The notes beneath the pieces are model-generated. The model worked only from the letters and a program-made list of their open reading frames with translations, was not told the DNA's origin and did not search any database. From Fragum whitleyi (Eukaryota > Mollusca > Bivalvia > Cardiida > Cardiidae), in assembly GCA_948146395.1 (NCBI GenBank), contig OX411547.1:29077114-29141113 (forward strand): a stretch of DNA of 64,000 nt. The letters are read 5' to 3'. Both the position numbers and the translations under genes were made by a program. Below, piece by piece: positions 10,848 through 23,208 of the stretch (the stretch's first letter is position 1; each line of letters opens with the position of its first letter).

Positions 10848-10932
10848 ATGTGTCCCTGGACAAGTCACCAAGGAAAAACTACTTGTCAAGTGGCCATTAA
10901 ACCCAAATCAGGCAAAGGAATTCAACAACCAT
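10848..10932 (+). mobile_element. hATg fragment, right end
   Basis: TGTCCCTGGACAAGTCACC and GGCAAAGGAATTCAACAACCATGG parallel the right part of the hATg copy at 3903-4260. Two poly-C runs precede it (about 10787 and 10837). Confidence 0.4.
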
Positions 10933-12817
10933 GGAACTCATGCAATTTCTTCTCTTTTAATTATTCACACATAGTCCAAAAGTTGTGAACTTCTTGGCAT
11001 GATTGTACAAGGGAGAAAAATGAAAAGCTTAAGAGAATATATTTATGTGTATAAAAACAAGGGTAAGGACATTAATATATATAGGACAGACAGGATGACC
11101 CGACGCGTAACCCGAGGTCACCGTGGTTTTTACATACCGGTAGTTGACGCAATTCACAAGTATCCATCTTATCAAGCGACATCAAATATCCATCTTGTCA
11201 CTTAATCACGAGCGCTGAATTAGATGTCTCACTTTTCTCTAATAGCATTTTCACAATTTCATTCCTGAGCTACCAAATCAGAATGTTGAATAAGCTGTAG
11301 TTACTATTATTTGATAAACAACTTATGGTTTTCAAAATCAACTAAATAGAAAATTGTCAAATCATTGTTTAACCACAAGTTATAAGGTTTCTCTCTAAAA
11401 ATTCCTATAAAACCTATGATATTGAAGGAAATAAAAAAATTAAACAATACAGCTCAATTTCCATGAAAAAAAAGTGAACTGTAGTACAAATGACACAATG
11501 TAATTTTTTTAACCCAATTACAACAATACTAAGACGCTTTATAGGTTTTTGTCACTTTCTGCTAAACACTCGATAAATATTTTGTCACAGTCAATATATT
11601 GCCACTAGGACATTCAAATATCGTCACTTTTCTTTCATCGGAAAAAGAATCATTATTAGTAAATATATCCACTCTTTACACCACTAGTTGATCCATAAAG
11701 ATCGTAAGGTTCAGTTTTAAACAGAATATTTTTCCAACTTCGATATAAAGAGTCATGAAAACCAACCAATATCATTAAAAGTCCATGAAAATCATTACAA
11801 GCTTCAATAAATTGCCATTACAAGCGTTAATAATGGTGGTTTTGAAGCCCAGACATGTACATAGTGTATGGCTAGACTTTCTGACATAGTATGAGAAGCA
11901 TTCATGTACTTATCGCCTAGACTGTGTGTGTATGTTATTTATAACCCTGAACTACTCTTTATTCAGAGCACGTTGACCTTCGACGTCTAATATTGAATTA
12001 GCTATGTAATTTTCCCTTCATCAAGCCAAAATATATCCTTTAAAAGTTTTTTGTCAAAAACTTTGGTTGTTTCTTATGTTAACTTTCACTTGTTGATTTT
12101 TCATAAACCAGCTAGCATCAGAAGACAACTTATAAGCCCGCATTGTAGGCAAAACTTAGAAGCACCAAATATTTTTTGTTTTTTTCAAAAGGTCAGATGG
12201 ACCAAAGCTGGGTTCTATATTAAGGGGAGTTCAGGAGCTTGAGACTCCCTGTTAAGAAGTTGGAATGTCTTTCATTTTGCAGTGCATGTAAAGGAGTCTT
12301 ATTAACCCAGGACCACATGAGAATATTTTGAAAAACAAATGCACAAGAAACTTATCTTTTCAACCTTTGCCAAAACTACAGATCTTCTCGCTACAAATTT
12401 GTTACAAAGTTGTTGAAGATAGCAATTGCCTCCATCTTTCATAATTTGGAAAGAGAAACAAACCATTGCATTGAGATCTTCTTTGGAAGGAGAAACTTAT
12501 TGAAAAGAAAAAAATTGCATGTCAAAAGCAATTTTTTCTTTTCTACAATGTTCTCCCATTATTTAAATTCAGATTCCTTACTTCTTGCTCTGACTCCCTG
12601 ATTTCATAAGTCACAATCAAATGGACTCCTTACTCTCAGGAATTAGTGTTGATCCTAGCTGAAGTAGAATAAATTATTTATTCTTCCATACTATCCAAAA
12701 TATTACAGTGGGTGAATTAATTCCATGTTAGGATGCAGCCAGAGCTGAGTTTAAATCCCATTGGAACACCCAATCAACAAGTTCAGACTCCATTCTAGGT
12801 TTTCATTGGCCCACACA
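10933..12817. other. Unassigned AT-rich sequence
   Basis: Only short open frames without family resemblance were found here, and no clear inverted or tandem repeat. Confidence 0.4.
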
Positions 12818-12855
12818 TTCAGCGCGAGTACTGGTGAATTTTCCAGGAAGCAGAA
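12818..12855 (+). mobile_element. SINE3 fragment
   Basis: GCGAGTACTGGTGAATTTTCC and GGAAGCAGAA match in reverse the stretch at about 61998-62035, which adjoins the SINE3 tRNA-like head. Confidence 0.4.
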
Positions 12856-13231
12856 CAATAGGGATTAATATAAGTTGTAGGAACTTGTTTCCCAATTGAT
12901 AAAAAAAAAATAGGTTTAAACCAATCCATTCTAGGCCATGGCAAATATCCTACCGGTATTTGACAATTTATCTCCAACCAATCAGGGTAGACAATCCAAA
13001 ACCTATGATGAATGAAAAGGTGGAAGCTCAAAAAAAAGTATTGAACTAGATCTGTGGCAAAGGGGACTCATACCCCCATCCACACTTTGTACCTTCTTCA
13101 TCTTCTTCCTCATTCTGGCAATGATTCTGCAAGTTTTGTGGTGTACTTATTTTCTTCTGACAGCAGACTTTTTTGTTGCTGTTGTTGCTTTCGTTTTGTT
13201 TTACAAACAACCCCCCTCCCCCATCATAATT

Positions 13232-13312
13232 TGCTCATTTATTCCCCAGTTCTGTAGACTGTTTCGGACAAAGTTGAATTGTGACCTTGACCTTTGACCT
13301 TGACATATTAAA
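13232..13312 (+). repeat. Dispersed repeat with TGACCTTGACCTTTGACCTT
   Basis: CCCCAGTTCTGTA, CAAAGTTGAATTGTGACC and the TGACCT direct repeats recur at 60510-60580. TGACCTTTGACCT is the textbook DR1 arrangement for RXR/HNF4-type nuclear receptors and TGACCTTGA contains an ERR/SF1-type half site. The match is to motifs only. Confidence 0.5.
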
Positions 13313-13569
13313 GAATGGGACTGACGCACTACAAACTTCTGTAGCTCAGCATAAATCTTGAGGTCAAACAAAGCAACCAATATTCTTGTTTGACCAGTAG
13401 AATGTTATTTGTTTTGTCAGGTCATTTGAAGAGACCTTAACTTAAAGAAAAAGATTTCCTGCAGTAAATTCCAGATTATCATGAAGGAGGGGTTTACCCC
13501 TGGCTTTGGTAAAGTATATATAGCCCTCTCTCTCTCTGGTAAGCTGATGGAGATCCCTTAGCAGAGAGA

Positions 13570-13935
13570 GAGCTGGGTTTTAGTCTGACATCAACAAAAT
13601 AGGGTCCAAAGGACTCTATCATTGGCATCTTAAAGGTCCTTTCTTAAAATTTGGGGAATCTGCATTAGGTATCAACTTTTTCTTTAAGGTTATAATCTTG
13701 TAATTTGTTGATTTTGAACTATTTCCGATTAACATTGATGGAAGTATAATAATATTTGGGGCTCAACTTCAGGAAAGAATTGAAGACTGTTTAAAGCAGT
13801 CTTCGATCTTTCCTAAAGTTGAGCCCCAGAAGGTCTATGGGACTCATATTGTATAGTTTTGAGGGTTCTGTCTATTTATTTTTGCGTCTTAGATGGGCAA
13901 AACCTGCATCCCTTAAGATCCTGAAAGGGCTTTGT
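13570..13935 (+). mobile_element. hATn MITE
   Basis: It starts TGGGTTTTAGTCTGACATC and ends GCAAAACCTGCATCCCTTAA..CCTG. The centre is a long hairpin of GGGGCTCAACTTCAGGAAAG and CTTTCCTAAAGTTGAGCCCC (about 13759-13827). The same ends occur at 30150, 43447 and 4858. Confidence 0.65.
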
Positions 13936-14170
13936 ACATTTAGAAGCTAGGTTTTTCCCTCTCATATCCTTCCCCTATAGCCGAGCTTTGAGCCTCATAT
14001 TATACATCGGGATCTACTCGTTAGGTGCTTTGATCTTCTTACAATACATATGGCTCTCTTTGGGTGCATTTTAATTTCATGTAACTGCTGCCCCGCAAGC
14101 TACAGCCCTTAAATTCGTGATCGATCAGTTAAGTGTTATTCCTCTATTCTGATCAGTTATACCCTTTGAT

Positions 14171-14351
14171 ACTATTTTTCTCCCACCAATGGGTTGATGA
14201 TTCTAGACCTATGTGGGATAGCAGCTGGAGGCTATGAAAGGATATAATGGTAGTACTAGTGTGAGAAATACAAGGAATCCATTGTTAGGTGCTCCGGCCA
14301 CCGTGATATAACTGAAAGATTGTTGAAAGCCGCGTAAAATTCCATTCAGAT
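14171..14351 (+). mobile_element. SINE1 copy, 5'-truncated
   Basis: It carries CACCAATGGGTTGATGATTC, GTGGGATAGCAGCTGGAGG, GGAATCCATTGTTAGGTGCTC and GATATAACTGAAAGATTGTTG in the standard SINE1 order. The tRNA-like head is missing. Confidence 0.65.
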
Positions 14352-14941
14352 GTACCCTTTGATAAGAAAATTTCCAGCAGAGAATAGATTCCCATCTTGG
14401 AGGGAATTACCCCTAGCTTGGATAAAGTAGCCCCCACTCTCTCCCTCTCATAAGCTAGACAGCTATGTTATCTCCTCTTACACCTTCCCCTGAATATGTT
14501 TTATGCATCCTATGACACATTGAGATCTCCTTGAGAACCCTATATTTTAATTTCTGCATGATATAGCCCCTGCAAGCTTTGGCCTTTCATTGAAAATTTG
14601 TGAACAAACAGACTATTCTTGTTCAACCAGTAAAGTGTTTCTCGTCTAGTCAGGTCAGTCGAAAGGATGAAAAGCTTTGATGTTATGTGTTAATGTTGAT
14701 TATTGGATTTTTGATCTCCATATTACACATTAACTAGAATAGAGGTCACTTTGACACGATGGTGTGCTTGTTTTGACCCCAAATTAGACTAATTGTTTGT
14801 AAGAAAAGGGTTTAATATCACTTTATACCATTTTTAAGTAACTCAGCAAGTGGACCCAAGTCACCCATGATGCAAAGCTACAGAAAGAGGGGGTATTTTG
14901 GTTTTCAAATTTAAATATTTCATTTTTTCTTACTTAAATCC

Positions 14942-15006
14942 AATGTTGTTGGCACTCATTTGAAACATCTCATCGAGATGATTCAAATAAGTACCCACAA
15001 CATATG
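14942..15006. repeat. hpK palindrome
   Basis: ATGTTGTTGGCACTCATTTGAA is mirrored by TTCAAATAAGTACCCACAACAT with a short loop near CATCTCATCGAGATG. Matching palindromes lie at 41540-41600, 41776-41845 and 63356-63424. Confidence 0.6.
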
Positions 15007-15299
15007 GCTTCCTTGAGAAATAAAGATTTTAGACTGGCTTTAGCTCCTCTCACCTGGAGCCCTTATGATGGAGAAAAGCTCAGCCATGAGACAAAAGTTA
15101 GCATTTTGGCAATAAAACTACCAGAAGACACAACTAAGCTGTGATTGAAAACCACTCAGCCAGTAGACACTAACCTGAGTTGCTATCACAATATTGTTGT
15201 GTACACTGGTCGAGTTTAAACAATGTCATTAAGGCTGACTTGTGTCTATATATGTACAATGGCTAACTTTTACTTACTCAAGGCCAAAGTGTATAATTA

Positions 15300-15405
15300 G
15301 AATTTGTTATTTTGACTCGTCAATTGCATACAAATGTACTGTAATCACAAGTGCCGCTACATTATTTGAGTTATATCTATACTTGCTGCATTGTTGTCAA
15401 TCAAC
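15300..15405 (-). repeat. Dispersed sequence with a 46-bp near-identical core
   Basis: 15307-15352 is the reverse complement of 45785-45830 with one difference in 46 bases by eye. Flanks on both sides are recognisably related but more diverged. Family unknown. Confidence 0.55.
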
Positions 15406-15501
15406 ATAATATGTATCGACTACCTAAGTAATTGGCACTCCAGGCCAACTTAAATTCTGTCTATGTGCACTGGCTGACTTGCAGTCACTCAAAGCAAAGT
15501 T

Positions 15502-15727
15502 CCAGGTTTGATCCTGGACAGCAGCACTCATTCTTTCCGACTTTTTGTCTCTCACCAATTGGTTGATAATCATAGAACTATGTGAGATAGCAGCTGGAGG
15601 CTAGGAAAGGATGTGATGGTTGTACTGGTGAGAGAAATACTAGGAATCCATGGTTAGAGGCTCCAGCCTCCACGATACAACTGAAACATGCTGAAAGCAG
15701 ATTAAAACTCCATTCAATCAATCAAGT
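15502..15727 (+). mobile_element. SINE1 copy with target-site duplication
   Basis: CAAAGTT at 15495-15501 and again at 15728-15734 flanks a 5'-truncated copy starting near the tRNA B box (CCAGGTTTGATCC). It ends in the (TCAA)n tail CATTCAATCAATCAAG. The duplication and tail show target-primed insertion and give the 3' boundary of SINE1. Confidence 0.75.
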
Positions 15728-16189
15728 CAAAGTTATGTCTACTGACTGAGGTGTTTTCAATCATGCATGGCTGAATTGTGTCATTCACAAGCGAGTTGTG
15801 TCCTCTTTCTAAGATGCCATCACCCAAGGAAGATTTGTGTCCACTTGCTGAGATGATCATATCACTGCCATAGTACCTGACTTGTGATTAGACCACTGGC
15901 CGAGTTATCAAAATACAAATTTAAGACATTTTATACCCCATACAAACAAAATATTCAGGTATAAAGGGACCATGCTGACTTTACCAATGGGAGAACTACC
16001 TTTATTTTCCTCATATATCTCTGATTACTATCACTGTTGGACATTTCCTTAATCAACAAACAATACTTCAAACCCTTCTCAAAGCCGACAAGGTGGCAAA
16101 TTGTCACAATATAGGCCTGTTACACTGTTGGATGTCCAAGTATGAAAAACAACAAAAAGAAATAACTCAAGAATTCTTGAAGCACTCTT

Positions 16190-16436
16190 TAACCCTTGTT
16201 ATGCTGAATTAAAATCCTCTTTCAAAATTGGACTCATATAAAAGTACTGACAGCCCTAGAATCCAAGGGTGTAGGACAATCTCTTTTTTAAAATTAATTT
16301 CATTAACAATTCTGCCTTGAAAGAGGAACATGCAGGTGGTGTAGACTAAGATCAGACTGCACAATGTGCAGGCTGATCTTTGTGTATTCCTCATGCAAAA
16401 GCAGGAATATTCCTGGTTCAGCATAACAAGGGATAA
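16190..16436 (-). mobile_element. PBa MITE, reverse copy
   Basis: TTAACCCTTGTTATGCTGAA on the left and TTCAGCATAACAAGGGATAA on the right form the arms. The right target TTAA is mutated to ATAA. The inner palindrome CTGCACAATGTGCAG is present. Confidence 0.7.
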
Positions 16437-16591
16437 CCATCAGAGGAACAAAACTGCTAAGTCAATGAGACAAAATTTGACCAAAATATGCACTGGACAA
16501 AGAAGTGGATGCTTGACACTAGGGTGACGAGAGTAATCACATAACTTTAAAAAGAATTCAAAATAAATCTTCCTGTGCTTTGTGTTTCTTA

Positions 16592-16797
16592 CAATTTCAC
16601 ATGTGCACTAAACAGTTTGAACAGCCGCACAGTCTGATCATAGACTTCACTTTGTGCCCAAAAGATAGCTGCAGACCACAAGATCTCTTTGCTCACAATC
16701 ATGTTATATTTTAAATGTGCCATGTGATTGTCAAGCCTGTTTAATGTCTATCAAACATGCACACATGAAATTGTTGGAAATGTCAAACATGGGCTCA
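16592..16797 (+). mobile_element. MTh MITE, left end eroded
   Basis: CAATTTCACATGTGC at the left pairs with GCACACATGAAATTGTTGG near the right, which ends GAAATGTCAAACATGGGCTCA. The outer 20 bases of the left arm are missing. Confidence 0.55.
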
Positions 16798-17227
16798 AAT
16801 TCAAATGTCAAAAAGACCCTAAGCTAAATAACCATAATCTTATAAATTTACCATAAACGCTATTGAAAAGTCACATTCTATTGTAAAGCTTACACCCCAT
16901 TAGCATTTTTGTGTGTAAATATATCAATTTATGCAGGAAAACAGTAAACACAGACAAAACATCTTTAAATCTGCCTTCCTTGTCATGTGGCAGATATATA
17001 TAGGGGTGCGTGGAATTCAAATAAACGAATCCGTAAAAACCCCATTTTGTAGCCAAATTTGTTCATGTCAAGTAGAAATTCAACTAAATTTGAGTAATGA
17101 TTGGAAAAACAACCCCCTAATTGGCAAGTTCTAACCCACCATACAGAAATCCTGGATCTGCCATAGCTTATTAGACCTTCAAGCTATACTGATGCCCAAA
17201 ATCGATGGACTCAATTGTGTTTCAAAG

Positions 17228-17390
17228 TCTTTGTTAAAATGAATCAAAGTTTTTTTATATTACAAATGAATAAATGACCTAAGTTTGCTAATAATAATCA
17301 AAGATTTTCATTACAAATAACTGAGTAACCTTAAGTTGCTAATAATAATCTAATATTTCCATTACAAATGAATGAATGACCTCAGGGGGA
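17228..17390. repeat. Short tandem repeat, about three units of roughly 51 bp
   Basis: GCTAATAATAATC recurs at about 17287 and 17338, and ATTACAAATGAATGAATGACC-like phrases recur in each unit. A more diverged unit precedes them. Confidence 0.6.
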
Positions 17391-17546
17391 ATAAGTTTTA
17401 GCTTGATTTACTATCGGAGGGATGAAAGGGTTGTAGTAAAGAATACAGCCAGCGAATGTAAAGGATCTCTATAGAGAGCAGACACTGGATGGTCAATAGA
17501 GGTCATATTACACATTATCTATGGTCAGACAGTTTTCATTGGATCA

Positions 17547-17990
17547 CTCTGTATAATTAATAGGTCAACCCAAGGTTATGACACACTGACTTCCAACCTT
17601 AAATGACCTCTACATGTTGACTCTTTACTCAGACATTGATTTCACTGTTCATCTTTTCATCCAGAACTTGTCCTAGAACACAACTTTATCCTTGAAAATT
17701 TGTTAAAGACATTAGAAATTGCTTGAACCAAGTCATTACTTCTTTTCAACAATATTTTCTTCAAAATTCACTTTATGTAATAATAGGTCAATCCAAGGTC
17801 ACAACACACTCACTTCCAACCTTAAATGACCTCTACATGTTGACTCTTTACTCAGACATTGATTTAAATGTTCACCCTTTCCTTGGCTTGCCATAGAATT
17901 TTGTATCTCTGTGACTTTATCATTGAAAAATTATTGTGGACAATTATTCATTAAATCAAGGTGTTTAATTACACTTCATGTCCAGGCACT
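17547..17990. repeat. Tandem duplication, offset about 223 bp
   Basis: AATAGGTCAACCCAAGGT near 17559 and AATAGGTCAATCCAAGGT near 17783 start two copies. The copies share CTTCCAACCTTAAATGACC and CTCTACATGTTGACTCTTT with few differences. Confidence 0.75.
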
Positions 17991-18089
17991 GACCCCTTGA
18001 CCTTGTCCTTGAGTAATCTCAGTAGCTTGACTCTATACAAAACAATTGAGTCTGTTGATGACATTTCGTTCTGAGTCTTAATGATGTGC

Positions 18090-18215
18090 TCTATACATGG
18101 CTACAGACCTTATGTCTTTGATCACAATTAAAGAATAATTTTCATGTACTGTATGACTGTCCAGGCTGTTTGCCCATCATGCACACATGAAATTGTTGGA
18201 AATGTCACACACAGG
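18090..18215 (+). mobile_element. MTh MITE, right half
   Basis: It ends CACATGAAATTGTTGGAAAT then GTCACACACAGGCTCA. The preceding 80 bp resemble the right interior of the copy at 16592-16797. The left arm is missing. Confidence 0.5.
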
Positions 18216-18217
18216 CT

Positions 18218-19475
18218 CAATTGCTTTTTGAAAGCAATTTCTTCTTTTACCTAATGTTTTCTATTCCAACTTAATAACTACAGTTAAACTTCGGTAGCTC
18301 GAACACCTTGGGGACTTGACAATTTGTTCGAGAGATCGGTTGTTCGACCAATCCAAAAAACTGTAAAGGTACCAGAAGACGGGAATGCGCCACATCCGGT
18401 AATACATCGTATCCGAATATACGTATACTTATTCGGTTCTTTAATTTCACTTTTTAATTCACTGTTTTTAGGCTTCTTACGATTGATCCACGGGATTTGT
18501 GATTGAAAATGAATAAAGTAAAAAAATGATGAAATAACTTTAGACTAAAGAGTGTTATTGTTGCATTCCCTTTGTTTACAAAAAGGGCTACCGTATTATT
18601 ATTCCTGTTAAGTACGCGGCCTCAATTGCAAGTGAAAAAAAAATAATTAAAATGAAATTCAAACACAGTCTAAATGCTGAACCTTAAACATTTTCGAGTA
18701 AATAAATTTACGCCGGTCTTTGAGAAAATGTAGTTCCATCTAAATTAAAAGCCAAAAATTCTAAACGAGTAAATCGTTCGGACCCTTCTCGTCATACTTT
18801 CAAGCGGACGTTACGGGTCTGTATGTTTTTTGACATCGCTAAGTTAACTAGTCGCCGAAATATCATAATAGACAATAAATAGTACTGAATGTAAATAGCA
18901 GATGGCCAAACAACAAGTTAATTCAATTAAATAAAACAGTGTATTTTTCACGGAATTGGTAATTATAATGCACGGTGCGTAATTGACAGTAAGGTGTCAA
19001 AAAAGGATTAAGAGTTGAAAAGTGTGAAAATCACCTAAATATGACATCTTGTTTTTAGCGATAGACCCTTTGTTCGAATTACCCTAGGTGAAATATAAAG
19101 CATTTTTAACTTCCGGACTGAAGAATGTGTTCGAGAGTTCGACCGTCCTGCTGTACGAGTTTTCCGAGGTCGAACACAATGAATTATGAGCGAAATCTGC
19201 CGGGACTGAGATCCTTGTTCGAATTTTCCCTAGTGTTCGAGAATACCCCTGTTCGAGAGAGCGAAGTTTGACTGTATATTAAATTTGAACATCTTTTGAC
19301 ATGTAGCTACTTTCACTGTTTTAGACAAATATGCAAATTATTGTTTAGAAGGTGATTCCTCCTGTCCTTGGACTATTGTCCTTGGACTAGTTCTTGAGGA
19401 AAATCTACTATTTCACTGGCTAAAAACAAAGTTGGACAAGTATGGCATGGGAATTCCACACCCTGGAATAATTAC
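18218..19475 (+). mobile_element. hATg MITE right portion, interrupted by a pogo/Tigger-like element
   Basis: 18218-18290 contains the family's central hairpin and AATGTTTTCTATTCC phrase. 19275-19475 continues with TTGTCCTTGGAC, GTTGGACAAGTATGGCATGG and GAATTCCACACCCTGG. The left third of the MITE is absent. Confidence 0.5.
18291..19274. mobile_element. pogo/Tigger-like non-autonomous element (984 bp, TA target)
   Basis: The left end is CAGTTAAACTTCGGTAGCTC and the right end, reversed, is CAGTCAAACTTCGCTCTCTC. The arms are about 27 bp with a few mismatches and continue with GAACA. TA flanks both sides. CAGT..AACTTCG-type ends with TA duplication fit Tc1/mariner (pogo/Tigger) elements. The inside repeats GTTCGA words and is richer in CpG than its surroundings. 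No transposase frame is apparent. Confidence 0.65.
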
Positions 19476-20019
19476 ACAAGTAAACAAGGCATGATATATA
19501 GTTGTGATGAGTGAAAGAGTATGTGTTGGACAACACAGATCATCTAGGGTCATCAGATCCATGAACATTTAACTTCAAATGAACTCTATAATGACCAACC
19601 TTTGATCCTGACTTATTGGACATGATGCATGCCATTTAACCTCTGAGGAGAAGAGACGTTATATTGAGGTCAGCTGAGGACATTCAGTAATGGTGGACTG
19701 CCCCGCCTTATCTGTCAAGATAATTTGGGGTTAATTTGCTCTCAAGTAGGGTTAAGCTCACTTGACATTTTACCTTAAATGACCCCTTTTTATGACTTCT
19801 GAATTATTCCCCTTTCTTGGTAGTTTGGTTCTATTAGGTAAATTGTGTAGTTGAATTATCAATTGATATCAAAATACTATTTGCTTGCAATTTTTAAGCC
19901 TTGTTATCCTAAATAAAATCTTGGCAAAATTGCATTAAAATCAAAGTGCTGAAAGCACTTGGTGCCTTTATTGTAAGTCGATATTTCTTTTCTGGCTACT
20001 TGCAAAATCCACATTAGAT
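19476..20019. other. Unassigned sequence with a PBa half-arm remnant
   Basis: GCCTTGTTATCCTAAATAAAATC near 19901 resembles a decayed PBa arm followed by AAAGTGCTGAAAGCAC. Nothing else was recognised. Confidence 0.3.
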
Positions 20020-21240
20020 TTAGAAAGAGACACTGCCAACAACTCTTGCTCAACTCAGATCCACTGTAGACTCAGAGACACCTGAGGAACATTGGATCTA
20101 CTAAGACAACTGTATTCTTAGGGAGATAGTAAGGGACATTGGCTCTTTGAGATTCTCTGCATTCTAAAAAAGAAACAACCAGGGACTCATGCTCAACTCA
20201 GATCCACTGTAGACTCAGACACCTGAGGAATATTGGATCTACTAAGACAACTGAATTCTTAGATAGGGAAATAGAAAAGGGACATTGGATCTATCAAGAT
20301 TCTCTGCATTCTAAAAAAGAAACAACCTGGGACTCATGCTCAACTCAGATCCACTGTAGACTCAGAGACACCTGAGGAACATCGGATCTACTAAGACAAC
20401 TGTATTCTTAGATAGGGAGATAGTAAGGGACATTGGATCTATCAAGATTCTCTGTAGTCTAAAAAGGAAACAACCTGAGACTCATGCTCAATTAAGATCC
20501 ACTGTAGTCTCAGAGAAACATTGGATCTGTTAAGCCAACTGTATTCTTAGATAGGGAGATAGTAAGGGTCATTGGCTCTTTGAAATTCTCTGCATTCTTA
20601 AAAAGAAACCACCAGGGACTAATGCTCAACTAAGATCCAACGTAGATTCAGAGACACCGAGGAACATCTGATCTACTAAGACAACTGTATTCTCAGATAG
20701 GGAGAAAGTAAGGATCATTGGCTCTTTCAAGATTCTCTGTAGTCTGAGAAAGAGACACCACCAGGGTCTCTTGCTCAACTAAGATCCCCTGTAGTCTCAG
20801 AAACAGACACAGCTAGGAAAAGTGGCTCTAGCAAGATCTACTTTAAGTCTCAGAAACAGCAAGGGATTGTGGCTTTAGTGAAATTCACTGTAGTTCAGGA
20901 AAGAGACACCACCAAGGACTCTTGCTCAACTTAATGATTGACTCTAGTCTCAGAATGAGACACAGCCAGGAATAGTAGCTCTAGCAAGATTCACTGCAGT
21001 CTTGGAGCAAGATTCACTGCGGTCTTGGAAAGAGACATAACAAGGGATGGTGGCTCTAGCAAGAGCCCCTGTAGTCTCAGAAAGGTTGTTTAACTAAAAA
21101 TAACTCTAGTCTGAAATTGATGCAGCCAGGGTTTGTTGCTTGAGTACATCCACTCTAGTCTCAGACAACTCTGGGAGTGATTTTATTAATCCGAGTCCCA
21201 GAGAGAGACACATCCAGGGTCGGTTACTTGAGTAAGAACC
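20020..21240. repeat. Minisatellite/satellite-like array, units of about 138-149 bp
   Basis: CAACT(C/A)AGATCCACTGTAG starts units at 20051, 20194, 20341, about 20489, 20627 and 20776. The first three spaced units are nearly identical. Similarity falls steadily to the right, until by 21000 only AGTCTCAGA and CTCTAGCAAGA words remain. No (ACRG)n tract or terminal hairpin accompanies it, so it differs from the HE cores. Confidence 0.75.
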
Positions 21241-22079
21241 ACTTTAGACTCAAGGAAGAGAGAAAAATCAAAACTGACCACATTGAGGTGTCCATAAAGC
21301 TATTCATATTGGCACTTACAATAGTTTTGCAGAGCAGCAAGGCACTTTTCAAAATAAGATCACTGAGAACCCCATTGAAGTTTGTCTTCCACATGTGCAA
21401 TAAATAATTGAATCCTGAATTGACTCCTGATTTCCCTAAGTGACCAATTTATCGCAACGAGACCAGAGGCATGACAGATAAAGCGGTGAGTCATACGTTT
21501 TATGAATTTTTTATGTAGATGTAACTTGAGTATGCCACAGTTTTCCCAAGACAAGCAATTGTCTGTAGACTGCCGCCAATATGAATCAAGAATCAAGATT
21601 TGCACAATAAAGTTTCATTATAAGACAAGTTTAATACTATTTGGTTCTATATGCATTTATCATTTTCATTTATTCATCTTTTTTATGATTTGATTACCAT
21701 TTAGGTGCAGAAACTTTTGTTATATGTGATATTATGTTTAAAGAGCAATTTATGTATTTCTACAAATGATATCATCTAGCTGACAGTTATTTACAAATAC
21801 AAACATTTACTCTACAACAACCAGTATATTAATAGATGTTAAAAAAAATTTTATATCATTTTAGATGCATAATGAGATTGAAAAGCAATAACCTACATGT
21901 ACTTACATTTTTTTTGCCTGCCAAACAATTAATATTAAATGGGTTTCAAAGACAGTTCAAGTAACAGCTGAATAAAGTTTACATTGACATTCATCTATTT
22001 TGAAAAATCGTTTTGAATGGTGTAGCATTAACCTATTTTGAACAATGGTTTTGAATGGTGTAAAAGTGGCTGTAGCATC
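21241..22079. other. Unassigned AT-rich sequence
   Basis: GGCACTTACAATAGTTTTGC near 21311 matches one arm of hpJ. The rest shows no recognised feature. Confidence 0.35.
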
Positions 22080-22240
22080 TAACCATGAGTTTTAGGGTGT
22101 TTCTCTCACTAGTTCTACCATTACATCCTTTCCATAGCCTTAAGCTGCTTATTCTTTACGGGTTTATGATTATCAATCCCATTTGGAGACAAATTTTAAT
22201 GTTGGAAAGAATGTGTGTCACCACTAAGGATCAAACCCTG
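22080..22240 (-). mobile_element. SINE1 fragment, reverse
   Basis: GTTTCTCTCACTAGTTCTACC, ATTACATCCTTTCCATAGCC and TATGATTATCAATCCCATTT follow SINE1 order in reverse, ending at a B-box-like GATCAAACCCTGG. Confidence 0.55.
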
Positions 22241-22242
22241 GA

Positions 22243-22350
22243 CCAGGGTTTTAGACTGGCATCAACAACATAGGGTCTAAAGGACTACACCTTAGGGATC
22301 ATATAGTCTCTTTATGAGTTTTGGAAGTCCCTGCTTTACACTAAGACTAT
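22243..22350 (+). mobile_element. hATn left-end fragment
   Basis: CAGGGTTTTAGACTGGCATC, AACATAGGGTCTAAAGGACT and TTTGGAAGTCCCTGCTTTAC match the family's left third. The remainder is absent. Confidence 0.55.
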
Positions 22351-22538
22351 TTCCTGTCTCCAAAAAGAAATAAAGACTGGACGGTCTGTCGCTAATACTC
22401 CTCTAACTGTTAAAGGCTTTTCATTATTATAGGTTTTATCTTGCGGAAAAATTATTGAGTTTTGATATTTTTGAGAGAAATTCCAGACATGAAGTTTGGT
22501 ATCAAAGTGTCTATGACTCTTCAACATTTTTGAGCAGT

Positions 22539-22767
22539 TTAACCCTTTCCTGTTTTACAAAATTTTGGTCCTGTCCAAATTCAAAGGTTTTGCAGACGAA
22601 AATTTAAAGTGGATTTAATTTGAAAAATAACCATTCTGTAGGGTAGAAAATAGTGTGGTAAAAGAAGAAATTGCTTGTCAGAAGCAATTTCTTCATTTTC
22701 CACAGTGTTTTCTCAATCATAAAATCACAGGCATGTAAAAATCAGGGATTAAACAGCAAAGGGTTAA
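22539..22767 (+). mobile_element. PBb piggyBac-type MITE
   Basis: TTAACCCTTTCCTGTTTTAC opens and AAACAGCAAAGGGTTAA closes the element. The centre is the hairpin GAAATTGCTT/AAGCAATTTC. Near-identical copies lie at 33420, 34609, 38121, 39886 and 45351. The family has no coding capacity. Confidence 0.8.
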
Positions 22768-23208
22768 GGTCTGATTTTCCAGCTTTGGAAGGGGTACAGA
22801 CAAAGATCAGCCTTTTTCAAGCTGTAGAAATGTCGTTTAAGTCACCCTTCCATGAAAATATGAAAAAAAACAAAATGAAGAAAAATACCAGAGTTCAACA
22901 GTCATCATTATAAACCAGTATTTTCATTGGTCAATCAATTTTTCAATTGACCACAGGTATCTTGTTAATGCAAGTTGAATCCCTGCAAAGATTTACTTCA
23001 ATATTTGTCAATTAAACCAAGACATTAGGTTATCCCAGGGGTACTTTTTCACAAAATTAAGGTTGTTTAAAGAAACACTAAAAACTTTGACAGAATTTTA
23101 TCCTAATAAGCACTCCCTAGAGCTTTACAAAACATTGCAAAGGAGCTTTTATTTTCCTCCAATTTTCTGCAGGAAGACATCTATTAATAGAGCTACAGAT
23201 AGAAGGGG

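Larger units (their letters stand above)
13340..14665. repeat. Degenerate locus-specific repeat, about three copies split by insertions
   Basis: Similar phrases recur. TTCTTGTTTGACCAGTAGAAT lies near 13383, with TTCTTGTTCAACCAGTAAAG near 14617. TACCCCTGGCTTTGGTAAAGT lies near 13494, with TACCCCTAGCTTGGATAAAGT near 14408. A third weak version lies at about 13940-14160. A hATn copy and a SINE1 copy separate them. Confidence 0.4.
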
